Positions 31,906-44,465 are shown, counted from the first letter of the stretch. The stretch: 64,000 bases of DNA from Ochotona curzoniae (GCF_017591425.1 NW_024467119.1:27687001-27751000), one strand, 5' to 3'. Program-made: numbers and translations. Notes: generated by a model from the sequence alone, not told the origin.

Positions 31906-32970
31906 ATATTCTATTTGTTCAAAGCAAGACCTTATTCAAGAAGGACAAAGAAAGCCTTTTTCCTTTTGAAGAGACAAGGGTAAAAAATTTTGCTGATATT
32001 TAATAATTGCCTCAAAATGCAAGAAAGTTTTGGATGTACTGTCATGGTAAGAAAATTATTTTGCTTTTAAAAAAACCCTCTTTGATGTCAATGTAAATCA
32101 TTTAAAGATTAGTGGTCATTCCTGAGCTCTTTGTCTTCCAGATTTTATCTTGAAGCAAGGTTGATTAGTTAGACACAATGAAAGCAGATTTTGTTAGCAC
32201 AGACATCTTCATATTTTGATTTTTTTCCTCTTTTTTTTTAACCTGTTTTATTTACACTAAATATATAGCTAGTTTGTATGCGTTTTCATTGTTTTTCCTG
32301 TGAGGGTACTAAATAGTAACTGTTGTTTCCCCTGATCCTTGTTTGCATTTGTCAGATTTATATATTATTAATTCTGGGTAACATGTATGGATTGCTGATG
32401 GACAGTCTGCAGGTCTGACTCTGAGGAAAAATTGCAGAGTATGTGCTGAACTAAACTAAGTGGCATTGCCTTTCTCTGTGTTTGTGGACTAAGATGCCAG
32501 CTTTCCCAGACAGATGGGAGTGGGAGAGAGCTGAGTGTATGAGAAGAGCTGACAACTTATCCACCACGCCTTTCTGTTCATGGCTAATCAGGAGAATAGA
32601 TTGGAAATACTCAGAGATAATTTCAATTGCAGTATTTCTTCACGTAGTATGGCACATGTGACAGGGGAAATATGATATCCAAGGGCCTTTTTTTTCACTC
32701 TCAGATATAAACCTGTCAAACTGTGCACACAGAAAAATCACAGAGAAATACTAAGCTGGGTTTTTGATTTAGTTCTCTGTGATGAATTCTTCAAAGAATA
32801 AAACCCAAGCATATTATGTCCTAGGCAACATTTTCTGATTCTGATCTTCCTCTGCCAGTTCTCACATTCTTTGCCTTGATGTTTAGAGCTTGTTTCCCTG
32901 TTTGTTGGTTGTATTTCTGTAATCTGTCTGCTGGACTATGAATGTGTCCTCTCTTAGACCACCTTCAACT
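31906..32970. other. unique DNA
   Basis: About 1 kb without gene or named repeat; moderately AT-rich. Confidence 0.4.
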
Positions 32971-32984
32971 TTCAACTTTGAGGT

Positions 32985-33260
32985 TGAAATTTAATGGCCA
33001 GAGCAATGATGTTAACAGATGACTCCTTTAAGAGGTGATTTGGGGCTAAGGGCCACCCCACACCCCGAATGTGAGACTGAAGCCTTTATAGAAGAGGTTC
33101 TCTGTGTTTCACCTCCGCCATGTGAGGACACAACACTTGTCCCCTCCAGAGGATTCAGCGGCGAAGCAGCCCTGCAGCACTACCGCCTTGATCTGGGATT
33201 TCCTGTTTCTCGAACCACACGGGAATTAATTTCTGTCATTATAAACTTCCCCGCCTCAGA
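32985..33260 (+). mobile_element. MLT1-like (MaLR) LTR relic, sense
   Basis: The one MLT1-like copy on the plus strand: tttaagaggtgatttggggc, cgccatgtgaggacacaaca, accgccttgatctgggattt, ggaattaatttctgtcatta. The 119-codon frame at 33019-33378 lies in this LTR and is not a gene. Confidence 0.65.
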
Positions 33261-33369
33261 TCTTCTGTCATGGCAGAATCTACAAAATTACTATCACACT
33301 GTTCAACAGTTTCCTATTGAAGTAAAACAGAAAGGCTGGGGATACAGCTCTGTGGGTTCTGACACACAC

Positions 33370-33875
33370 AGAGATTAATGTAACCACTACCCCATGATAG
33401 GAAGACACAGCATAGTTGTATATCACTCAGAACACTTCCCTGCCCTCTCCCTCATAGTCACAGTCTTCCCCCCACCTCTAATCCTAGCAAGCACTAGCCT
33501 GTCTTCATCAGGATTATTGCCTTATTTCAAAAGAATGCCATGCAGGTGGATTCATATAGCCTATAATCTTTTGAAACTGGTTTTCTTTCGCTTAACGTAG
33601 TGCTTTTAAGAATCAACCCGGTTATTGCATGTCTCAGTAATCCGTTCCCCTTGGATTGTTGGATTGTGGTTGACTTGTGTGGGTATGTCTCCATTTGAGC
33701 ATCCATTTACCTGAGTGTGGACATTTGGGCACTTTTACTTTTTGATCCTGATGAATAGAGCTGCTGTAAATTTGTGTGTAGGGGTTTTGTGTGAATGTAA
33801 GTTTTCACTTCTCTAGGGCAATAGTCAATATGCTTTTTCTGTAACAGAGTAGGAAGCATTTTATGCATGTGGTCT
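33370..33875 (-). mobile_element. LINE-1 relic, 3' end
   Basis: Antisense L1 3' region: aagcactagcctgtcttcat, tggattcatatagcctataa, agcatccatttacctgagtg, gaatagagctgctgtaaatt, aagttttcacttctctaggg. Short and 5' truncated. Confidence 0.65.
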
Positions 33876-35144
33876 TGGTTGCCACTGTTGTGGTGTTGTA
33901 TGCAAGCAAGCAGACAGTATGTGTTGCAATATTTAAATAAAATGCTATTTAGAAAAAGAGGCAATAGGGCATATTAGGCACATGACCATAATCTACCAAC
34001 TCCTATTGACAAAACATCAAAACAAAAACCCTAGGAATGGGATTGTCCAGGTAAATAATTAAAATGTGTTTAATTGCAAGGTAAATTGCCATGCTTTAGT
34101 TTCTTACTGTAGGAGTGTTTGAACTATGGAACATTATTGAATGCAGACTTTGTACTTCACAAAACAGGATCCTATAATTTATAAGACAAGCTTTGGTCTT
34201 TTCTTACATTGAGTATCTATTTTTGTCTTTTACTTTTATTCGTATTCATGTGTGATCCTGTGACTTCGAAGTATAAACCCTAAACTATTTGAATTAGTTA
34301 AGAAATATGAGACATTTTAGGAATGTTGCCTTTTTAAGCCATATAGCAGGAGCAGATAATCAAAGTGAGAGCTACTGAGGTTTGAAAATCAAAAAGAGCG
34401 GATTTTAATTTTCTAAACACTGAATATAACTGAATGAGCGGTTGTCACAATGTGTCATAAAATCTCTTCTTTAGAAGGATGTGCATTTGCCCAAATGAGA
34501 CATTTTCAGTGTGGAAGCCAAACCCGTAGTCTTCACCCATCAGCGCTCATCTACCTCATCCTCTGTATTGCACTGGTTTGTGATGACAACATAGGTATGA
34601 AATCTTGGGTTGATAACCAAGTATCCTTCTTAGAACCAGCATCCTGCAGGTGGTTGGTTGGCTTGGTCTGTGGGATCCACAATTAGCTTTCCATTTTGTT
34701 TTGATTCCCTGGGCCACAAAAGTGAGAAGTTGATGTTGAAAGGAAGGCAAGCCACTTTTGAGTGTATCAGTAGCTAATGAAATTGATGAATAAAGCAAAG
34801 TAGGTGTGTCTCTGGTTATGGTTTATGTTTTTCTTTTTTTTCTTCTGAAAAGTCAGTGAAGCAGCAGGATTGAACAACATCACAGATGTGGGAAGAACAG
34901 TTTGTCCTGAGAGCAGGCCCTCTTGTCTTGATGTGATGGTTGAAAGGTTATGGCTGTGGGTGAGGAGTGCTACTGCTGATGTGATGTGCTTTATCGAAGA
35001 GATCTTTATTCGGAAAATGGACTCTTTCCTACTTCTGTGGACTTGGGCACTAGCATTTGAATGATTTGTGTGAGATTGATTAGGATCTCCCTTGATAATC
35101 CAGTAGAAAGCATAGATCACTTGCTAAAATACACAGGAAATGTA
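33876..35144. other. unique DNA
   Basis: Gene-free by inspection. Plus frames at 34450-34686 and 34870-35064 are short and lack family motifs, initiation context or splice support. Confidence 0.4.
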
Positions 35145-35165
35145 TGTGTGTGTGTGTGTGTGTGT
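35145..35165. repeat. (TG)n microsatellite
   Basis: Ten or so TG units, uninterrupted. Confidence 0.95.
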
Positions 35166-35950
35166 CACAAATTTACTCTGATATTTCAAGGATTTATTTC
35201 TCTCTGACCCAGCACTAACTTTCAGCCACAGTTGAAATGCTCTGTATTGGTTTTCTCTTCGTATGATAGTAGCTAGCCACGTAGTGCTAATGAGCACTTC
35301 AGGTGTGGCAAATGTAACCTTAGGAGTGGGTGTTTTTACTTATCCGTTTAGGCACACTAAAAGTTTAAATTGCCACAGAGAGCAAGTAGATGCATTGTTG
35401 AATTATATACGTCTAAGCTCTGCCATGCCTCTTGTTTGGAGGGAAGCTTGTTTACTTGACCTCTGAATTTTGCATTTAAGCAGTAATTGTACCTTTTGTC
35501 ATTCAGTTAAATTTTTGTGTGGGTTTGATTGTCTAAGTTTTTAACTTTTCTTTTATAATTTGAGACAATTTAATGCAATTTCTGCTACTTGCATAATACG
35601 TGTTCCAGGGTCTTGGACTCTTCTTTTCTCCAGATGTGAAGAAGACACCTATTGAGTATGGTTGGAGAGGTCTCCAATGTTATTTTGTCCTGTGCTAGGA
35701 AAATTAGAGTAATTTGGAGTCACCTTTGCACAGGTACTTTGAAAAAAAATCCCATATTTGAACATGATTTAGTAAAAAATGCTGCGACTGAACTTGATAA
35801 CACATGATCTTAAGTTTTCTGTAGTAATGTCAGTCCTAGACACACTTTAAGGCTACAGAGAACTGTTACAAGCATGCTTGGGCTCCAGCCCTGGGAGTTG
35901 AGATGTGAATGAAGTGACTTCTGAGCATCACATTATTGTTTCAAAGTTTC
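35166..35950. other. unique DNA
   Basis: No feature recognised; ends the SINE-free interval that began at 30530. Confidence 0.4.
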
Positions 35951-35952
35951 CT

Positions 35953-36272
35953 AGTTGGGACCCAGCATGATGGCTTATGGGCTACTTCCTTGCATACTCT
36001 GGCATCCCATATGGGTCCCAGTTTGTGTCCCAGATGCTCCATATCCCATCCAGTTCCCTGGTTGTGGCCTGGGAAAGCAGTGGACAATGGTCAAAAGCCT
36101 TGGGACCCTGTACCTGTGTGAGAGACCCAGAAGAGGCTCCTTGGCTTTGGGTCAACTCAGCTATGGCTATTGTGGCCACTTTGGGAGTGAACCAGCAGAC
36201 AAAAGATCTTTCTATCTCTCCTCCTCTCTGTAAATCTACCTTTTCAATAAAAATAAAGTTGAAAAATATGTA
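35953..36272 (+). mobile_element. C-SINE
   Basis: Full-length plus copy: gggacccagcatgatggctt, catcccatatgggtcccagt, gcctgggaaagcagtggaca, tctctcctcctctctgtaaa, ttttcaataaaaataaag. The four overlapping frames here are its by-products. Confidence 0.88.
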
Positions 36273-37247
36273 AAATCTCCAGGTTGATCCAGTGGCCAAC
36301 CAGGGTTGAATATCTCTCACATAAGGATAATTAATGGACTTAGCCTTCTCAGGTGGAGTAGATATTCCAAATTATAGATTAATTCACATTTTTTTCCCTT
36401 TCCTCTTTGTAGTTGGAGCCCAGATTTCAAGTCTTGAGTGAAGTGCCGTCAGGGGAATGGGCCCTGTTGTGCTGACACATTCAGAACCTGTTATCCAAGG
36501 AATACTTTAAAGGTCAGTGTTCAAGAAGAGGAAATAGTGGGATTCTGTTTTAGATCATTACTCTGCCATTGAATTTATTGGCCAAATTAAAATTGAAAAT
36601 AATTTGCGAACTAATGACTTTTAAATTTACTTATAATGTTGCCATTGTAAATATAACTACTAAAATAATATTAAGCAACAAAGTAGATCTTGCAAATTGT
36701 TTTTTTAATGTGCTGTTTAAAGGAGATGTGTATGTGTGTAATTGTGTGCTTACAAACATTTTGTGTATGATTGCAGAAATGCTTAAAAATATTACTGATA
36801 ATGGCTCTGTGGAAAGGAGTTAGGTCCCTGTGGTGGGGTGTTTGCTTTTATTGTATATTCTTCCAGTGAAAAATGCATTTTTCAATAGTTAAGATGCTTT
36901 TAAATCTTTATAAAAATGTATATAGTGTTTTTCTTAATATGGGAAAATCATAACTTCATAGTTCTTGGAGTTTTGAGTATCTGCTTGTTATGACTGTGTT
37001 ATTTAAATTTTTAGACCTGCTTTTCCTTTCCTTACCTCAAGTTGTGGGGTTTTGCTTTGCTTTGCATGTTTTTACCTCGTATTTCGTTGTAAAATATTTG
37101 TGTCTTCCACATTCATCTTTGCTCCTTTGCTCTTTTTTATAGCTCAGTTAATAGCATTGCTGTTTTTTCCCAATAAGACCTCTTCATCTCTGAAAAGCAC
37201 ACAGTTCCCAAATCCTTAATATTCTGTTGCTCCTATTCTCCCATAAA
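36273..37247. other. AT-rich unique DNA
   Basis: No gene seen. The 84-codon frame 36569-36823 follows AT-rich sequence. Confidence 0.4.
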
Positions 37248-37562
37248 GGAGGTTAAGCCACCAGTGGCAACACATGCATCCCGTATGGGCCCTGGTTGGT
37301 TCCCAGCTGCTTTGGATCGAGGTCTCTGCTGATCAGCCTGGAAAGGCGGTGGAATGTGACTCAAGTGCTTTGGTCTCTGCTGCCCACATGTGAGTCCCAG
37401 ATGAATCTTCTGGCTTCTAACTTCAGCCTATCCCAGCCCCGGCCTTTGTAGCCATTTGGAGAATGTTTGTGGAGTTAGCCAGTATATCAAAGAATAGAAG
37501 ATTCTCTCTCTCTCTCTCTCAAGCTCTGCCGTTCAAGCAAATGCATCAATCTCAAGAAAACA
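37248..37562 (+). mobile_element. C-SINE
   Basis: Plus copy lacking its first bases: ggttaagccaccagtggcaa, catcccgtatgggccctggt, and a pure CT-run at 37503-37521 ahead of the tail. Confidence 0.78.
37503..37521. repeat. (CT)n tract in SINE
   Basis: Nine or so CT units in the 3' pyrimidine region of the SINE. Confidence 0.85.
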
Positions 37563-37659
37563 ATATGTATGCATTCCTACATGACACTGTTTGGTAATGT
37601 TTCTAAAACTGTGCTACTCGCTGCTAAACAGGAGTTTATTGATAACCAACGTATCAGCT

Positions 37660-38130
37660 TTCTATAATTGACTTATGTGTCTTTTCTAAACAAGCCTCAC
37701 CTTCAGCATGCCCATATTCACATCCCACTGTACTCTAACTATGTTGAGCTTCTTGGAGCACTCAGCCGACTGTCTTTTGCTTTCTCTTCTGTATGCCTAG
37801 AGTGTTTCCTAGAAATAAAGTCCAGTTTAGCCCAGTATCAGCCAAATGAGCTCTTGCTCAGTTTCTATGATTTAGTTCAATCATACCCTTTCTATGAATA
37901 GTTAATTGCCTCTGCCATTTGTTGCCACAGTACTTTGTTCATTTTTGTTATTATTTATATTACTTTGCCACATTGCTTCATTTAGTTCAATCATACCCTT
38001 TCTATGAATAGTTAATTGCCTCTGCCATTTGTTGCCACAGTACTTTGTTCATTTTTGTTATTATTTATATTACTTTGCCACATTGCTTCTATTCTGTGTT
38101 TAGGGTAACCATGAGTATGTGCAGATTGTA
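37660..38130 (+). mobile_element. possible old L2/MIR-type relic carrying the duplication
   Basis: cctctgccatttgttgccac, cagtactttgttc and ttatttatattactttgcca loosely follow the L2/MIR 3' 'tatcacactgtattgtaatt' style. Weak; given mainly to describe what the duplicated bases may be. Confidence 0.25.
37870..38089. repeat. exact 110-bp tandem duplication
   Basis: 37870-37979 and 37980-38089 are identical base for base (unit begins ATTTAGTTCAATCATACCCT and ends CCACATTGCTTC). The copies diverge at once outside. Identity over 110 bases means a very recent duplication or an assembly error. Confidence 0.97.
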
Positions 38131-38269
38131 TTCTGATCCACTTATTTGTCTCCATATGAAGAGCAGTTAGATGTAATATTTGTTATTAAATGTTCAATAA
38201 AAATTAACAGTCTTTTGCAGTTTTAATCATTGAGTTCATTAACTCAGTAGTTTGAAAATTTAGTATGAT
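38131..38269. other. unique DNA
   Basis: Nothing identifiable. Confidence 0.35.
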
Positions 38270-38284
38270 CTAAACTGAATTTTT

Positions 38285-38612
38285 GAAATAAAATTTTAAA
38301 ATGAAAGTATTTATTTTTATTGCAAAGTCAGATATATAGAAAGGAGAGACAGAAAAGATCTTCTGTCTATCAATTCACTCCTCAAGTGACTGCGATGTCC
38401 AGAGTTGAGCTGATTCAGACCCAGGAGCCTCTTCTGGGTCTCCCACGCGGTTACAGGGTCCCAAGGCTTTGGGCCATCCTCAGCTGCTTCTCCAGGCCAC
38501 AGGCAGGGACCTGAATTGGAAGTGGGGCTGCCGAGATTAGAACCAGTGGCCATATGGCATCCTGGTATGTGCAAGGCAAGGACTTTAGCCACTAGGCCAT
38601 CACACCTGGCAG
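38285..38612 (-). mobile_element. C-SINE with target-site duplication
   Basis: Minus copy flanked by CTAAACTGAATTTT at 38270-38283 and 38614-38627. Body ggcttctccaggccacaggc style; 5' end catcacacctggcag. Fairly young. Confidence 0.9.
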
Positions 38613-38724
38613 ACTAAACTGAATTTTACATTTATGACAAAATGGTTTACCAAGTTGCTTGTATAATTGAGATTGAAGATCATGTTAACTCTTTGAAAAA
38701 ACTTATAAATATAGGTGATTCAGA

Positions 38725-39028
38725 AGAATTTTCTATTTACTTCAAAGATAGAACTATTGAGAGAAGAAGAGGTAGAAAGAGATCTTCCATTCATTGATTC
38801 ACTTCCCAAAGGCTGCATTGGCTACACCTGGGCCAGGCTGAAGCCAACATCCAAGAGCTTCTACCAGCTCTCCTATGTGGGTACAGGGACCCAAGCACTT
38901 GGGCCTGCTTCCCCAGGCATATTAGCAGGGAACTGGGTCAGAGCAGCAGAGCTGAATCTCAGATTGGTACCTGTATGGTACATGTTGCAGGCGTTGCGTT
39001 AACACACCAAGTCACAGCACTGTCACCT
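38725..39028 (-). mobile_element. C-SINE
   Basis: Minus copy, older than its left neighbour 100 bases away (aagccaacatccaagagctt, 5' end caagtcacagcactgtcacc). Confidence 0.78.
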
Positions 39029-39084
39029 AAAGTATTCTTATAGAGCACTTATAAACTTTTTTGTTAAATTTTTATTAAAAAAAA

Positions 39085-39185
39085 TTTTATTTTGAATTTT
39101 TAAATTTTATTGTACAGTTTCATGGGGATTAGAATTACTAAACCCCATCCAATACAGATTCTCCGCACGTGAGCACTTAAATTAA
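39085..39185 (-). mobile_element. possible L1 3'-end fragment
   Basis: ttttattgtacagtttcatg and cccatccaatacagattctc look like a reversed retroelement 3' end with its A-rich tail to the left. Low certainty. Confidence 0.3.
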
Positions 39186-40070
39186 TTAATTAGAAGATAA
39201 GATGCTCTTGAAAGTAATAATAGTGCATTAACTTAACATGTATTCTGTTAAGTTTTGTTGTCAGTCTCTATTTGTATTTTCATTTGGATCTTTACATTTA
39301 TTTACCTTTCATCATTTCTTAGCTTCAGTATTAAGATCATGGTACAAATTTGCTTTTAGTGTCCACGTTTATTTCCTTTGTATATATACTACTTTATATT
39401 TAATGTCAACCCTGTGCTAAAGATTTTAAAAGGTGTTCTATGTCTTTAGATCTTGGTGGATCATATTTTCCCAAATTTTCAAATAGGAAAATCTAGACAA
39501 TGGGAAATTTAGGTTCTGCTCATCTACATATGTATCTGCTCTAAACTTATCTTCAAGATGGATGAGTGAAAGCACTTGTGTTATATTCTTCTCCCTAAGA
39601 ATAACTGAACATAGCTAAAAGAATAAGCAATAGGGAAGAAATGTTTTGACCTTGGTGAAATGAGAAGAAAACTGCAATTCAAGACTCAGGTACCAAGAGC
39701 TAAGATGCACTGTGAGCCTTTGAGGAAACTGAGGACACGTGCAAATATGTACAAATCTAACGTATACCGCAGAGCTCTCCTGCAGTAAGTGGTGTAGGTG
39801 AGGGTACAGGAAGAGACACAGGTGGTTTCATTGCCTTTCCCACCCCACCTTGCTTTGCAAAAAAAAAAAAAAAAACCAAAAAAACAATGGGAAGAAGTGA
39901 GAGAGTGGAGGAGATGGAGTATCGCTGCTGTTGCCTTGGCATCAGTTGATGCAAAACATCAGAAGAGATGTCACCCCTGGACCACAGGCCGACAACTGAC
40001 GAGCTTTTCCCGCTTCTCTCACTCTGCTTCAGTTACACTGGCTTGATGCCGTTCTCCAACTGTGCTGGGC
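39186..40070. other. unique DNA
   Basis: No gene seen. An A-run at 39859-39883 is not linked to a recognised retrocopy; I looked for one on its left and found none. Confidence 0.4.
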
Positions 40071-40074
40071 ACAG

Positions 40075-40455
40075 GCTTACCTTCAGCCATTGCTTTTGCT
40101 TATCCTCCAGTTTGGAAATTTCTTCCCCAAGCAATTCCTATGAATTGCTCCCTTATTCATTGAGATTTCTATTCCAGTATTAAACTCATCAGAGAAGCAT
40201 CCCTTGGCCATGCAGACTGCAACAGCAACCCTGGGGACATGCTGTTTTCAAAACATATCTAGGTTTTCTTTGTAGCCCTCTTAACCAACAGAAATATATT
40301 GATTGTTTTTTTTTTTTCCTCTTCCTCACTGACCTCTAAGCTTGGAGAGAACACATACTTAGGCTTTTGTTTCTCCTTTTTGTCCCAGAACCTAAGACAC
40401 TGCCTGGTGCATGGTGACGACTTGACAAATTTGTTGAATGAACTATTAAGCAAAC
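40075..40455 (+). mobile_element. LINE-2 relic, 3' end
   Basis: The L2 3' terminus is clear: acctctaagcttggagagaa, actgcctggtgcatggtgac, aaatttgttgaatgaacta. Inside it a T-run at 40307-40318. Confidence 0.7.
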
Positions 40456-40985
40456 AGGTGAATATACAGGTCTTCAAGTAGGCAGCACAGAATTCTTATA
40501 TCTGGGTCCAATGAAGAGACTCATGTTAAGAGACTTAAGATATCAGCAAATGATGCAATTCAAAGGTTTAATTGTTACTAAGGTAGAATCGGATGAGAGA
40601 AAAGACATTTGGTGCTCTGTGGCACAAGAGAATAGCTATATAAGAATAACAGTTATGTTTTTCTAAAAAAAAAAAAAAGAAGCTGAAGAAGAGATTTTAA
40701 ATATTTTCACCATAGTAAAATAATCAATGCTTGAAGAGGCAGATATGTTCATCCCAGTTATTACATGGTATATCTATGTATTGAAATATTCTATGATACT
40801 CCTTAAATATGTGCAATTAAGATTTTTAGAAAGTGACATTTATGAGATAATTGGCTATTTGGATACTGTGTATTTAACATGAACGTATGATAATTGTTAG
40901 ATACTGTGTTTTTCTTGAAATGTGCTTGAAATTATGCACACACATATATAAGAGGTTTGATTTAAAATAATTTACAAGCTTTTTT
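40456..40985. other. AT-rich unique DNA
   Basis: Nothing recognised; A-run at 40664-40679. Confidence 0.4.
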
Positions 40986-40987
40986 AA

Positions 40988-41296
40988 TCCTAAAGGTTTA
41001 TCCATTTAGCTGAAAGGCAGGGTTACAGAAAAGAGCTCTTCCATTTGCTACTTGACTCTCCACATGGCCTGACTGGGGCTGAGCAAGGCTGAATCCAGGA
41101 TTTGGGAGATTCATCCGGGTCTCCCACATGGGTGGCAGGGGCCCATGCAGTTGGATCTTCCTGCAGCTGCTATTCCAGGCACATCAGCAAAGAGCTGGAT
41201 CTGAAATGGAGTAGGCATGGTTCAAACTGCCCCCCAAAGGATGCTAGCTTTGCAGAGGACAGCATAACCGACTGGCTGTGCCACAGTGTTGGCCTT
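40988..41296 (-). mobile_element. C-SINE
   Basis: Minus copy: aaaggtttatccatttagct, gcagctgctattccaggcac, 5' end ggctgtgccacagtgttggc. Confidence 0.82.
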
Positions 41297-41615
41297 AGAA
41301 CTTAGTTGAAATTTCCCACTACTGAGGAAGAGTGCTTCTTAAAAACAGATACTGGCAAGTGATGGTTGTGATGCTGAATTTAGAAACCATGAATACTTTC
41401 AAAGTGTGATATGCAATTTTATATAAACCAGTCAATGCTTATAAATGACATCCTTGTATTTTATACACTCGACTCAGGTTGAAAATGTCAAACATCAACA
41501 TAGAAATATTAACAGGGCCAGTTATTTTAGGCTTATATTAAAAATGGTGAACAGAAACTATTTGAAGATCATTTTTGTAAGTTTCCTCTAGACAATTTAT
41601 TGTTGCTTTTTTATT
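41297..41615. other. unique DNA
   Basis: Nothing recognised. Confidence 0.35.
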
Positions 41616-41617
41616 TT

Positions 41618-41902
41618 TAAAGATTTATTTATTTTACTTGAGTTATAGAGAGACAGATAAAATTTCCTCTGGTTCACTTCCAAAATGGCCACAGTGACCA
41701 GAGCTACACCAAGTCTGAAGCTGAACACCAGGAGATTCTTAGTCTCCCATGTGGGTGCAGGTGCCCAAGGCTTTTGCTGCTTTCTAATAAGCCATTAGCA
41801 GGGAAGTGGATCAGAAGTGGAGCTGGAGCTAGAACCGGCATCCGTACGGGATGTGGTCACTGGAGGCAAGATATTGGCTTGTTATGCCACAGTGCTGGCC
41901 CA
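41618..41902 (-). mobile_element. C-SINE
   Basis: Minus copy: aaagatttatttattttact to tgttatgccacagtgctggc. Confidence 0.85.
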
Positions 41903-42155
41903 TAGACACTTCTGCTTTCAAGGCCAGGCTGTAAGAGCTTTCCAGGAGATTAATGCTACCACTATTGATGTGAAGAACGGTCCAGGCTGAAATGTGGGGA
42001 GAAGTGACCATGGTGCCCTGGCTAAGATACTCGTTAGCATATTCTAGAACCATTATAGAATTCATACAGTTATGTTCTGCTGAACACAAAAGATATTAGA
42101 GTTTTGTCATGCACAGTGTCTATTCAGATCCATGTTTTCTGCTGTTCACTTTGAT
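41903..42155. other. unique DNA
   Basis: The 86-codon minus frame at 41829-42089 begins in the SINE and has no family features. Confidence 0.35.
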
Positions 42156-42157
42156 AT

Positions 42158-42473
42158 TTTATTTTAAAGATTTAAAGATTTTTTTTTTAATTGAAGAGTC
42201 GGTATATAGAGAGGAAGATCTTCTACTGGCTCACTCCCCAAGTGGCCGCAATGGCCAGAGCTGAGCCAATTTGAAGCCAGGAGCCAAGAGCTTTTTCTGG
42301 GACTCCCATGTGGGGACAGGGTCCTAAGGCTTTGGGCCATCCTCAACTGCTTTCCCAGGTCAGAAATAGGGAGCTGGAAGGGAAGCGGGGCTGCGGAATT
42401 AGAACCAGTTTCCGTATGGAATCCCGGCGTGTGCAAGGCAAGGATTTTAGCCACTAAGCTACAGTGCCAGGCC
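42158..42473 (-). mobile_element. C-SINE, younger of a tandem pair
   Basis: Minus copy with GGCCTGGCA-type 5' end at 42465-42473 and tcggtatatagagaggaaga near its tail. A TTATTTTAAWGATTTA-like repeat lies on both sides, suggesting that it inserted into the tail of the next SINE. Confidence 0.85.
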
Positions 42474-42785
42474 TTTATTTTAATGATTTATGTATTTGTT
42501 TGTAAAGCAGAGTTACCAGAAAGAGGTAGAGACATAAAATCTTCTATCTGCTGCTTTGTTGCTCAAATGGTCACAGCAGTCAGGGTTGTTCCAAGCCAAA
42601 GCCAGGTGTCATGAACTCTATCCAGCTCTCCTACATGGGTGGTGGGCACCCAGATCCTTGGACCATATTCTGTTGCTTTCCCAGCTGCATTATTGGGGAG
42701 CAGATTTGGACTTGGAGCAGCCAGTAACGAGAGTATATAGAATCTGGTGTCTGGGGTGGCAACTTAACCCTCGGTACCCTAATGC
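42474..42785 (-). mobile_element. C-SINE, older of a tandem pair
   Basis: Minus copy abutting the preceding one: gtttgtaaagcagagttacc, tctgttgctttcccagctgc. Its tRNA-like end is eroded. Confidence 0.75.
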
Positions 42786-44290
42786 GCATCTCTCACTCTG
42801 TAATTGTAATATGGACTCCTTAATCGTTGAAAAGAGTTGGATCATTTTCTCTTTCCATGGTATCATTTTACATTTTTGTGGTCATTACATACTCAGTACT
42901 TTGAAATTGTTAGCCAGGATGAGAGATAAGTGAAACAGAATGCAGAAATGGTCACAATATGTGAATTAAAAGAAAAAAAAAAACCCTTAGACTCATTAAA
43001 TCCTGCATTACAGACAAGCACACACTCCAGGTGTTTTGGCCTGAAGAGTCATCTGGATCAGATGGTTAGAAAGCCTAACTTGAACTCAGAGTTCCATTAA
43101 ACACTCTGTTTTTTTGTCTACTAAATATTTCTGTCGTACTCCATTTTTAAACTCTTGTCTTTAATTTAGAAATGAATATTTCACATTGTGTACCTGACAG
43201 TTGCTAAATAAAGATTTTTTTGTTTGTTTTTCAGTGAAAACAATATCATGTAGATATGTGTTCTACTGTGGATCAGTCAACATTTGGCTCGAACACAATC
43301 ACTTCTAGGTAGTTTAAGCAGGAAGACATTTATTACAGGGTATTAATGGTTTATAGATTCTTGGAGGGGAGGGAAGTGCTGAAGAAAGAGATTATAGGCT
43401 GCTGGTTGAACTTTTTATCCCGCCGTGCACCACATTGAAGGTAGATTATTAAGGCAGCTGTGTGGATCTTCAGACTGTTGTAGTGATTGGCAAACTAACT
43501 GCATTCCACCAGCTGATCAGTGTTTATATCCCAAGAGCTCAGAATGTTTTTTTTTTAACTTTTTAAGTTTTGTTTTAAATCTATAGTGTTTTGTGGCATC
43601 TAAAAATTTTATGACATTCACATTTCAGTGTTGGTTCGTATTTACTGGAGCACCAGCCATGTGTATCCATTTACCTATTGTTACGTCTGCTGTCATGTGA
43701 CAGTGATAAATCGTTGTAAGAGAAATCACATGGCAAAGCATTTATTATCTGCCCCTTGACAGAAGGTACCAGCCAGCTTCTGTTCTAGGACGCACCCTGG
43801 CAGTGCCATTCCAGGAAGCTGTCCCGATGGCTGGCTTGCTCTGCAGCCATGCTGCAGGTTTTACCTCCATTCACATGGATGTGATATGCCCTGCCTCCTA
43901 CCGGCCCGCATGCCAATTCATGGATCCTGATATCTTTCTAACGCTGTGGCCAAAACTATGTAGAAATATCATTGGAATGCGATCTCTGTCTGGGTTGGCA
44001 AACTTGGGCAAGCAAGTTCGCTAGGTTGAACTTTAGTTTCTGTGTTAACCTGTTTATGTTGGAGTCTGTGGAAGCCCTGCTAGTGTGCCTCTGTAGTAAA
44101 TTACAGAAACTTGGATTTGTTCCTAACTCCTACCGTATTTATCATAGAGTGGTTATAAGAATTTGAAACATACAGCCTCTTTCACTAAAATTATTATTTT
44201 TTAAAGTTCAAATTCAGTGTTAGTGATTGGCTACCTGTAACTAAAGATCTGGTTATAACTAGTTGTTTTTGATCATCTGCCCAGTGGAAG
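42786..44290. other. unique DNA, unidentified mid-repetitive look
   Basis: No gene. 43260-43540 and 43680-43960 may be very old repeats, but I cannot name them. A T-run lies at 43547-43556. Confidence 0.35.
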
Positions 44291-44294
44291 TCAC

Positions 44295-44465
44295 ATCCAT
44301 TGTATTCTGACATTCTTATAACACTGTAAAGCCAGTTCCATAGTTATCTCCCTTTTATAGCTAAGCAAAAATGTGACTTATGGTTGTTTGATTTGCTTTG
44401 CTGAGGACACACAGTGAGTGCAGGGTGTGTCTGCCTGAATCCAGAATCTTCCACTCTTGTCTGAT
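44295..44465 (-). mobile_element. MIR relic
   Basis: Reversed MIR: tatctcccttttatagctaa, gctgaggacacacagtgagt, gcctgaatccagaatcttcc. Confidence 0.6.

Noticed and set aside
33019..33378. 119-codon plus frame
   Set aside because: Falls in an MLT1-like LTR, which is non-coding.
39859..39883. A-run as the tail of a processed pseudogene
   Set aside because: The DNA on either side shows no retrocopy-like frame or flanking repeat.
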